A stretch of DNA of 64,000 nt, taken from positions 27,485,930 through 27,549,929 of the forward strand of contig CM022672.1 in NCBI GenBank assembly GCA_012295275.1. The letters are read 5' to 3'. This document shows, one piece after another, positions 49,532 to 61,500 of this stretch (position 1 is its first letter; each line of letters opens with the position of its first letter). The translations under genes and the position numbers were made by a program. This stretch comes from Chrysomallon squamiferum. Lineage: Eukaryota > Mollusca > Gastropoda > Neomphalida > Peltospiridae. Below the pieces are notes generated by a model. The model searched no databases, was not told where the DNA came from, and was given only the letters and a program-made list of their open reading frames with translations.

Positions 49532-52500
49532 TTCACACCAAATGTCACATTTTTGTTGCACTGGGCATTTAGTTACCCACAGAGAACATGTAACATTCAT
49601 TCAAATGTATATATATATAATATATATTAATTTGTATCAAATCCACTGTGGATATTTTCCACTGAATATCCCACAGCTGGTTTATGTACCTTCCTACCTA
49701 TTGGGAAAATGCATGTCCTGTCCTTTTATAAGTTTATCTTACAACAGCTGCTGTGTAGTAAAGCAGGTTTACACTCACATTCTCTCATCATCAAGATAGC
49801 TAAACACCATATTCTTCACACCAAACGTCACATTTTTGTTCACTGGGCATTTAGTTACCCACAGAGAACATGTAACATTCATTCAAATTTAATTCAAACA
49901 GCTTAAGATAATTAATACGGACTTAACTTGAGTTCATCTCAGTGTACAGATTAAAAATACAAGTTTCTTCTATATATTTTTATAGATTTATTATTGGGTT
50001 TTTTCTCTTCCATTTTTTCCAATTAAGTTACTGTTAAGAATTAAACTGAAAATATTCTTACTGGTTCAATGAATGTAGTAATTTGATTATTACATTTATA
50101 TCAGATTTTAACACGGAAATGAATTATTACTTACAGCAGTATGATTCATTAATAAATCAGTTTTGTACGTTAGACAAGTTTTGAATGTGTGAAATTTTAA
50201 TGTTAGTCATAATTATATCCATGTTAAAATAATTGTGGACTAGACACAGGTATTTAAAAAAAATAATAGTAAATTTAAAAATAAATTAAGAAATTTCAGT
50301 AAAACAGAACAACAACTAATGTTTAAGAAATCGTATACTTTAATTTTATTATGTACTGTTACATCTAATAAAGGTAATTTATTATTCATCAGCAAAACTG
50401 AAACAAACATTCATTTAAATATTTTAAACTGATTTTTTGCATATATTCGAGATCAGTCAACCTCTCATTGTTACTTATTAAATCCAGCTAATTTTTTATG
50501 ATTTATTTCAGAATACATTGAATCTGTGTGTGCCATTAAAGGATTGGAAACATTAAATCATGCAAGGTTTAACAGAAAGGTCATTGACAAATGTGCATAT
50601 GCTAGAAGGGCAGTGAATTTGAAGATACAAATTCCAAAGTAACTATATACTGATATCTCAAATGCTTGAGATATTTGAACAGTAAAAGCAACAGCGAAGA
50701 CATGGATGTTTTGATTATGGCCATATATTCCTTTCAAATAAAATAAGAATTTAAGATACATAATGACATTAGCCACTAAGGCAGTAATGTTGCTCATGCT
50801 CTATATCTGCAAATATAAAATAAAATTAATTAGCATATCGCAATCTTTTAAAAAAAAAAAAAAAAATGTTCTTTATTATAATATGAAACACATTTATTGT
50901 AATCTACTATAAACAGAAAAAAAAACATTCATCTTGAACTTCATTTTGTATTCCAGTTTGTATAATGAACTGTGAAATAGTGTGGGTATAAAGTCAGGGG
51001 ATGGGAGTTGGTGAGCTAATTATTGTTGTTTATATACAAACTGACTGATGCATGTTAAAGCTGGATTGTCATTTAATTTTAATTATTTCATGAATGGAGA
51101 GGAATTTCAAGAATTCATAAATAAATGTTTTGCATTTATTTTTTCTAAACAAGACTAGTAAATGTATTCCTGAGAATAAAAATTGTTTAAAGTCTGTGAT
51201 TTAGTGTTTCATTATTGATCTGTGTTTCCAAAAGGATTTTGTGTTTCAGTGGCTATTTTACTCAGCATCTACACTCCTAATATTTTTAGCTTCAGTGTAT
51301 GTAGAGAGTAATTTTACTAAAACTGAGAAATCATGCTTGTAATCTTTATGCTATCATCTCTAAAAATACTGAATGAAACAAAAGTAAAAATGAATAGTGA
51401 TTCTAACTTTAACTGTATATTTTGCAGAAAGTACCATTTATATTGCCATTGCATAATGTTGTTGTTTGTGTGGGGGGGTGTTTTTGCATGCAATAGTTCA
51501 AATAGATCCGGGAAGAAGTATTCCAACTACAAACAAAAAGTTGTTAATCTTTGTGTAGAAGCAGAAGCATTGGATGGATGAACTCCTTTCCAGGACAGCC
51601 AAAGTTTGCAGTCTCAGGAGGCAGATTTCAGTCCGTTTCTGCAACATTTTGCCTCATCCAAAACAGCCTTGGAACCTACAAGTATATTCACCTCTGTCAC
51701 ACAGCAAGAACCTTGATACCAAACCCTGTCCTTTTCAAAACGTGGGCTTTGCCTATCTAAGTTCACAAGAGCTTTCACAGGAGCAAATTCTTCATGTTTT
51801 TATTATAGTTTTCTGCAATGCTGAGAGCAACAGAAAATATGTTGATTTAAGACATTATATGGTACATTGCACAGCACTGATGTGTCATGAATTTTGGACA
51901 TATGTTGTTTGAATACTGCACAGTCATTTAATCAAAATCTAAAACAATTTATTTATTTCTTACCATTTTTGTTATTCTTGCTGTCATTGGATAATGAATT
52001 AAACTATGTGAGAAAACAAGCCAAAAAAAAAAAAAAAAAATGCACCACCAACAAAAACAATTGTGAGAGTTGTTTCAACTACTGTTGCATTTAATTCTCT
52101 AATATCACATCATAATTCTATTTTAACTGTTGTGTTACATATTCAAAATATTTTTGTTTGTGAAAACAATTTTTTCATCTGATGATAATACTGTGCAGTG
52201 ATATCTTAAACACTGGGTTCAGTTAACATAATGTAAAAAATTTAAAAGAAAAAGAGTCATTTCAGGATATATATTGATTAAATCAGTTCTTTGTGAGAAC
52301 AATGGTAATCATATTACAAGTCAGCTATTTCACTGAATGTTATTTTAAAACATTTTATGATACAGCTGGCCACTGATTTCATGTGGTTATAAATTAATTA
52401 TTTTATGTTATTTAGATCTTCAAATATTTTATCTTACTTTTATATTATCTGATCTAGTGTTAATCTGATCTTATTTTATTTTGTAATTGTGTATTTTAAT

Positions 52501-55500
52501 AAACTGTGTTTATTTTACCCATTTGATAGTGTAATGATACAAAGTGCATTCAATACAGAATTTTGTTACCAACTAATCCTCTACATATGGTGCAAGACTG
52601 TTTTTAAGTTTAAATTGTGATTATCAGAGAAACCCCACCCCCCAAAACCAACAAATATTTCAAAACAGTTGTGCTGAGGAAATGTCAAGATGACATCTTC
52701 AAAAATAATAACCAAGTTTTAATTGCAAGATGACTTGTGGTTGGTAATATCTTTTAATGCATTATGTTTCCATAGCAGGTTAAAAATTTGACACAATGTG
52801 CTTTCAGAATTTCTTTCATTAAATTATGAATCAGAAAAAGGAGATGAGATTATTGCCTGTTTCTCTGGAGGCTGTAACTGATGTGATGTAATTTGTTTTC
52901 AGATTTCCTTGAATTGGTGAGCTTGAAGGAACAGTGGCAGCAAATGACTCGCAAACTATTTATTAGAAAGTTTATTAACAAAAGTGCAAAATCTAGACTG
53001 AAGCAAAAAACACGACTCTTAAAACTGGTAATGACAAATATACAGTGAATTCACCAAACACTGTCATCTGTATCTATATTTAATCAAGTATTCTGACTGT
53101 TAAACTTCTCAAGATTGATGTAATTATGTCACTCATATAATCAAAAAGATTTAGAAATGATAATTTTGTCACAGAAATAGAATTTGTAGTTAATGATACT
53201 TTATAAATATTAAAAGCAATTTATTTTTTATTTTTCAAATTTAATAGTATTATTTATTTATTTTATTTTATTATTATTACTATTATTATTTTTTTTATTT
53301 TTTTTATGCTTGTAAGAAAAGTAGAAACCTAATTTTTCTAGGTTGAAAATATATTTTTAAAATGATATTATGGAACAGCAGCTGAAAGCTCTTATTCTTG
53401 TGGAGGAGAAGGAAAAAAAAACTTTTGATTCTTTTTAAACTTAAAGCATAATCATATAATAATATGACACAATTAATCTCTGTAAATATCTACCAGTATA
53501 CATAACATTTTCTGGGTTTTATTTAATTTTATTATTATTAATATTCTTTTAATTATTTTAATTTTTATTTAATTAATTTTTTTATTCTATTTTATAGATT
53601 TTATCAGGATTAATAATAGTGTTATTATTAAATTACATTTGTTTAAATAGCAAAGCTGCTTTTCAAATACTATAATGGTTTTCTTTCAGAATTCATCAAA
53701 TGTGTGAATAGTAAGAATGGATGGCAGCCTATGAGTTTCCAACATTTTCTGCGGAAAGTCATAAACAAATGTACTTATTCTAGAACGAAGACAAAACGAT
53801 GTGAATTCTTTGGATCACAAAGAGTTCACAAAAGGCAGACAACTAGCTCATTTGAAAGAGACACCAAATATGGATCCCCTTTTGATGAACAACAAGATTA
53901 AATATTACAAAAAATAAACAGTCTAACTGTTGTTGCATATTATTAAATCTGTGATGCAGAAAATAAAATTACTTGAATACTAATCAAAATGAGTTGGAAA
54001 TGATAATGTTGTGACAGTAATAGAATTTATAGTCTATATGATACTTTCAGAATGTTATGTGGCAGTTGGTACAATTTATGTGGCATTAAAACTTATTAAT
54101 GGATTTTTTCACAGAAATCTTTTTCATCTTTAGGGTTCAGTCTTGTGTTTTATGAAAAGGTTATTGGTTTTCTGGAATTTCCTTTTTGTGATGATCTGTA
54201 GCATGCATTATATAGAGCCATATGTAATATCATTTCTACAATATATGCATATGTATATACAAACAAGCACACTTTCACAGAAACAAATAAATGTAAAATT
54301 AATGTATTATCTTGTTAATTTTGATATAACTATAGCTTTTGTGTATTTAATTAAATATTATTTAGTTCACTTTTTCATTAGACTTTTGTACCTTTCAAAG
54401 GTTTTATTAGTTTCAGCTTTTGAAAATCCAGTGAAATTAGAAATGTTTGTGTTCTGCATTTATTTGTTTGTTGATAACATTCCTCTCTGATGATTAAATT
54501 TATCTGAAAACAAATTTTGATTTTGTGTGATATGTTAAACCAGTGGGGCCAATGAAAGTGCACACAGTAAATTTAAAAAAAATAAAATAAATTAAAAAAT
54601 TAAAATAATAATAAATAAAATGACAGTGATAGTTTGTGATGCAGAATAAAAATGGGTTGTTGTGTGTATGATTTAGAACTGATAAATTAGAATGCTATGT
54701 GAGTGTATGTGTTAAATACTTACAATGAACATTCCTACTGTACAGGAAGACTTAATATTCTTAGCAGTAGACATATCTTTATAATTACAGGCTATAAAGA
54801 ATGGCTCATCATAACTTGTTTTGTTTTTTCTACTTTTTTTTTATATTTGTAATATTTTTATTTATTTCTGTTGGAATGAAGTGGATTTAAATTTTTTATT
54901 TTTTTTCAAATTTATTTTACTGTTTTTATTTATATTTGAATATATTTATGAGAACACTCATCAAAAACAGCTGGAAATGATAATTCTGTTACAACAACAG
55001 GACTTATAGTGTATGTGTGTGTATATATATATATATAAAAAAACTAAAGTTGTTAGAACTTGTAATTCATTTAACCACAATCATTATTCATTAACACGTT
55101 AATAGTAATCTTGACTGCTTTAAAATCTTGATTTATGGTTGCCTTAGAAAATGTTCTAGAAATGCTGTTTCAAAACAGGAAAACGGATCCCTGTTTGTGA
55201 GGAAATGTTTAGTATTGTTTGGGGTTTCTTGGTCTAAAAAACATGTATTCTCTTGTGTGATTTCTTCAGAGTGCATGCTGTTAATCCCAATCTGTGAGGA
55301 AATGTTTAGTATAATGTATGTTGTTTGCTCTGTTTTCTTGTGAATGTATGTGTCTAAAATGCATTATTTAGAGCAAAAATTAATTTAAAGAAAGAAAATG
55401 AATGTTTAGCAGTCGAATACAAAAATTGATAATGACTATTAATAATGTGGTTTTGATTTTCAGGTTTCCTGGTATTCTCCTGTGCCAAGAAAGGATGGAT

Positions 55501-58500
55501 AGATGTTCATCATAAAATATTTGTCAAGAAATTCATAGACAAATGCAAATATGCAAGGAATAAACTTGCTAAATCCTATCACACTTCTGATGACAGCAGA
55601 TTGCCTGTTAAATGTGTGCACAGGACTTATTGGATGCCCATGTAACAACTTCAGAGGGCATAGTTGATGCAAGACTGTCTGGATATACACATAACCTCTT
55701 CAAAAAGAATAGTAATATACAAAAGAAAGAGTAATCAACTAATTCAAAATTTTATGTTGAACTTGAGTAGAAAAAAAACTTGGACATCTCTATATGTGTT
55801 GGTTTTAAAGATGAAAAGATTTCTTAACTAGAAGAAAATAATAAATCTGACATGTTTTGAACTATCAGTTTTGTTTGCAACACCATTCTACAAACACTGA
55901 AAAACTAGCTGAATGAAATGATTACTTGTTTATGATAGAAAAATGTAAAGAATGGCACAAAAATAACAGATTTAAAAAAAAAATTCTTAACAATACTATT
56001 TGTGTAAAACTGTTGAGAAAGTTATTATAAAATATTAGGTTTCTTTGATCTACACTGTAATTGTAGGTCTTTATTAAGGCTTTTTAAACTGAAGATTTAG
56101 TTTGTCTATTTGTGACTGCAGTTGTTTGCTGTATTTGTTTATATGTGGCTGTTTTTGAATTGATCTTTATAGCAATCATTCAATCAGTCTTAGGTACAGA
56201 ATACAGAAGACACCGTGCAGGTTCATAAGTGAGAATTCTATTTGAAATATTTGCAGTCACACTGCAAATAACACCAAATAGTCCCAGTTATGCAAATAGC
56301 ATGTTGATCTTGTCACTTTATGTAATGCTTGGTGATTATAACTCGTTATTATTTCAGATTTATTGATATATGTCACACTTTTTATATGAACAGTTATTAC
56401 GTTTTACTCATTTGTTTGTGTGTGTATAATGATGATGATATGACAAAGACAATCTTTCAGTAAACTCTTTGTATGGCATTGGCTTATGATGATGTTTATA
56501 GTAAACTATTTGTAGGGCGTTGTCTAACAGTGTTCTTTATAATAACTCTTTGTAGGGCATTGTCTAATTGTCTTCTTTATATTAAACTATTTGCACTTGT
56601 TACTGGTGTAACAATAATAAATTATTTGTATGGCATTGGCTAATGGTGATGTTTATAATAAATTATTTGTGTGGCACTTGTTACTGGTGTTCTTTATGAT
56701 AAACTATTTGTATGGCACTTGTTCCTGGTATTCTTTATAATAAACTGTGGCATTGGCTAATGGTGTTCTTTATAATAAACTGTGTGGCACTTGTTACTGG
56801 TGTTCTTTATGATAAACTATTTGTGTGGCATTGGCTAATGGTATTCTTTATGATAAACTATTTGTGTGGCACTTGTTACTGGTGTTCTTTATGATAAACT
56901 ATTTGTGTGGCACTTGTTACTGGTGTTCTTTATGATAAACTATTTGTGTGGCATTGGCTAATGTTCTTTATGATAAACTATTTGTGTGGCATTGGCTAAT
57001 GGTGTTTATAATAAACTATTTGTGTGGCACTTGTTCCTGGTGTTCTTTATGATAAACTATTTGTATGGCATTTGTTCCTGGTATTCTTTATAATAAACTG
57101 TGTGGCATTGGCTAATGGTGTTTATAATAAACTATTTGTGTGGCACTTGTTCCTGGTGTTCTTTATGATAAACTATTTGTATGGCATTTGTTCCTGGTAT
57201 TCTTTATAATAAACTGTGTGGCATTGGCTAATGGTGTTTATAATAAACTATTTGTGTGGCACTTGTTCCTGGTGTTCTTTATGATAAACTATTTGTATGG
57301 CATTTGTTCCTGGTATTCTTTATAATAATCTGTGTGGCATTGGCTAATGGTGTTTATAATGAACTATTTGTGTGGCACTTGTTCCTGGTGTTCTTTATAA
57401 TAAACTATTTGTGTGGCACTTGTTACTGGTATTCTTTATAATAAACTATTTGTGTGGCACTTGTTCCTGGTGTTCTTTATGATAAACTATTTGTGTGGCA
57501 TTGGCTAATGTTCTTTATAATAAGCTATTTGTGTGGCACTTGTTACTGGTGTTCTTTATAATGAACTATTTGTGTGGCATTGGCTAATATTCTTTATAAT
57601 GAACTATTTGTGTGGCACTTGTTCCTGGTGTTCTTTATGATAAACTATTTGTGTGGCATTGGCTAATGGTGTTTATAATAAACTATTTGTATGGCACTTG
57701 TTACTGGTGTTCTTTATAATGAACTATTTGTGTGGCACTTGTTCCTGGTGTTCTTTATAATAAACTATTTATGTGGCATTGGCTAATGGTGTTCTTTATA
57801 ATAAACTATTTGTGTGGCACTTGTTACTGGTGTTCTTTATAATAAACTATTTATGTGGCATTGGCTAATGGTGTTCTTTATAATAAACTATTTGTGTGGC
57901 ACTTGTTCCTGGTGTTCTTTATAATAAACTATTTATGTGGCATTGGCTAATGGTGTTCTTTATAATAAACTGTGTGGCATTGGCTAATGATGTTTATAAT
58001 AAACTATTTGTGTGGCACTTGTTACTGGTGTTCTTTATGATAAACTATTTGTGTGGCATTGGCTAATGGTGTTCTTTATAATAAACTGTGTGGCACTTGT
58101 TACTGGTGTTCTTTATGATAAACTATTTGTGTGGCATTGGCTAATGGTGTTCTTTATAATAAACTATTTGTGTGGCATTGGCTAATATTCTTTATAATAA
58201 ACTATTTGCAAGGCACTTGTTACTGGTGTTCTTTATAATAAACTATTTGTGTGGCATTTGTTACTGGTATTCTTTATAATAAACTATTTGTGTGGCATTG
58301 GCTAATGGTTTCTTTATAATAAACTATTTGTGTGGCATTGGCTAATGTTCTTTATAATAAACTATTTGTGTGGCACTTGTTCCTGGTGTTCTTTATGATA
58401 AACTATTTGTGTGGCATTGGCTAATGTTCTTTATAATAAACTATTTGTGTGGCACTTGTTCCTGGTGTTCTTTATGATAAACTATTTGTATGGCACTTGT

Positions 58501-61500
58501 TACTGGTGTTCTTTACAATAAACTATATGTGTGGCACTTGTTACTGGTGTTCTTTATGATAAACTATTTGTGTGGCATTGGCTAATATTCTTTATAATAA
58601 ACTATTTGTGTGGCACTTGTTCCTGGTGTTCTTTATAATAAACTATTTGTGTGGCACTTGTTCCTGGTGTTCTTTATAATAAACTATTTGTAGGGCATTG
58701 GCTAATGGTGTTCTTTATAATAAGCTATTTGTTGCTTATGGTTAATTATTTGTATTCAAAATCAAATTTTGGTTTAAGGATAGCTGTGACATGTATATAT
58801 TGAGAAAACAACAACAAAAAAGAAATTATCTGAAATTCTGTAATTCACAGTAGTGGATTGAATATTACAATCATTTGTTAAGTGATTTCTACTAATTTGT
58901 ATGCATTTGATTCAGGTTTTGCCTCTTTCTTTTGTTGTTAAAGATGATCATAAAAATTAAAGTCGTTGCATTTTGGTGGCATTTTTGTTTAAATTTTATT
59001 TATCTGTTTATTTGTTTTATTTTTATTTTATTATTATTATTTTTTTAAATAGTTGGCTCTGATTAAATACATTGTAGATGTTAAAAACTGAATCAGAACA
59101 TTTAGCAATATATATTTAAATGTTTCTACAAGTAGACATTTTGCTTTGCAGCGTACTTCAAATCTGTTTGCAGGAGATGTGGTTGGAATGACATCTGTCC
59201 AAAACTGGTGCCTAAGAAATTACAAGCCAAAATGACTAACTCACGGAGGAAATACTGTAACCAGTGATTTATTCCGAGGAAACTTCATCAGTTTGAAAAT
59301 CAGGAATAAGACATCTGTGGCATTCTAAAAGAAAAATATCTTCTGAAAAACAATTAATGCCATATCATTTGTCTTATTGTGTTAAATTGCATTTACTGGA
59401 GGCTCTTAAAAATAATGTAAAATAATTAAAAATATAATTTTGCTAGCTGACATCTTCTGAAGTTTATTAAAGGTGTGTGGATAATCTCAGTGATAAGTTT
59501 AAGATGTAGGACTGAAAATTTGTTTCTCTTCCTTGTAAATGATCAGAAGATTGGATTTTAGTGCGAGCTGATTTGTATACAGTTACTAATCCTTTCAGTG
59601 AATAATTATAAATAGCTCCCAGCCAAATCAACAAGACTAGTTAATTCACTAGTACTTGCACTGCACACATTAGGGGTGAGTCCACTTCTTACAGCATAAT
59701 GATAAAAAAATAAAAAATTCAAGTTGCTGGATAAATCTGCTTTCTGCAGTAAATGTAATTCTGAGAGGATATACCTGCTTATCACAAGGAAAGGGTCAGT
59801 GTTAATTATTTAAATAGCAATGTTCAAGGATAAAGCTAAAATGTTTTAGTATTTGCAACTGATAATGAGAGTTTAGTGTTATTTTGTGTGTCCTTGTATG
59901 TTTACTAATTGGATAATAATATGTATGATAAATGTAAACATTTACATTTTTTGTTTTATTGTTTTGTTTTAGTTCAGTTCTGGTTTGCAGATCTAAATAC
60001 TGAATGATGTATGTGACACAGTGTTGTGACAGTAGTAGTGATTGTTTTAAGCTTTTGAAAGGATCTTCATGTTTTATTGGGATGTGAAATACCAGAAAAA
60101 GGGGAAAAGGTTGTTGTAATTTTAAGTAAAGCTTCTTAAATATAATAAGTGAGTAATAAATAAAAAAAGAAATTTAAAAAAAATTTAAAATATCTTTTTA
60201 AAAATTAGTTATTATTCTTTTTTTATTTTTTTTATTTTTAGCTTTATTTTTATTATTCTTTTTTTTTTTGGTAAAACTTCAGTAACATTTTATTTTCAGT
60301 TTTTTGTCAAACATTTTCAGTATTTTGAAGTCTGAATTGTGGATGTAAAAAGTCTAAATGTATTGACGAACCATTTACATGATATGATAAATATATTTTT
60401 GTATATTTTAATAGGAATTTGTTGTTTAATTTACAAGTTTCAGAAAGACACTTATGGAAGATTAATTTGGTAGCAAATTAGTTATTTTCAGTAAATAAAT
60501 AAATAAATAAATAATAATTTACCATCATTATTCTTCATTAATGCTGAACAAATTTCCACACATCAACTATTTTTCACCTATCAATCCATATCTATCCAGC
60601 CATTGTTTGCCACATATTTTACTAAAGACGTATTCTTCTTAGAACATTCAAAAATATCCAGACACCAACTTGACTGAAGTTGTTTTGCTTTGCAGACTTC
60701 TTCCATTCTGCATGCAAGACAAAAGGATGGACAGACATGGACTCAAGACAGGTGCATAAGAAATTTCAGGACAAAATCACAAATACTCGGAGGAAGTATG
60801 CTATTCAGAATGACACTCAGCAGTTTGACTAAAGTATATTTTCTTTTCTCTTCTCTGTGAAATGAATATAAAGAAATGCTGCAGTATTTTCTTAATAAGA
60901 AATTAGGAATGTAATGTAATGTGAAATTTAAAAAGAGCTGTTAATGCCATTCTGCATATTATAATTAAATTTTGGGTAGATTATTACAGGATGTGTTAAA
61001 TTATTATATGGATGTTATCATTTTTCAATACTAAATCTATCATTTTCAGTGTAACATTTGTCACCACCATGGTCTGTTATTTTGACTGTTACAGAATTTG
61101 TCAGTACTCCAGATCTATCATTTTGACTGAATTACAACATTTGTCACCACATAAAAAGTTAAATCATTTTGACTATATTGGTCACCATTGGTATGTTTCA
61201 TTTTGACTGTTGCAGCTTAACCTCAGTAGCTTAATATATACCAATCAAGTTGGCCACTAACAATATTAAAATTAAAAATTCCTTTAATTTAAACATGTTA
61301 ATGTAATTAGGATACAGACTTTTCTGAAAAGAATATAGTCACAAAAATTTACGTTGACTACAATTCATGAAAAGTCCTGTTAGTCATTTTTGAGGCTGTT
61401 ATTTAATGAGCATTCTAAACTGAAGAAGAAAATGTGTTTGAGAAGCTTCTGGTAATAATTGTGAAAGCATGTAAATTCATATCAGTGTGTGTATATAACT

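Noticed and set aside
51428-51581. Possible further BEN end (frame ending KQKVVNLCVEAEALDG)
   Set aside because: The ending looks a little like RKVIDKCAYARRA of exon 6, but the nearest acceptor (51427) is in the wrong phase, the Trp is missing and the match is short. It may be a decayed copy, but chance is as likely.
51574-51912. 112-codon open frame, plus strand
   Set aside because: No splice context matching the locus, no recognised domain and overlapping frames of similar length. Possibly a piece of an old repeat.
56712-57441. Series of about 60-codon hydrophobic frames
   Set aside because: They are repeated translations of the 41/116-bp minisatellite in shifting frames, not genes.
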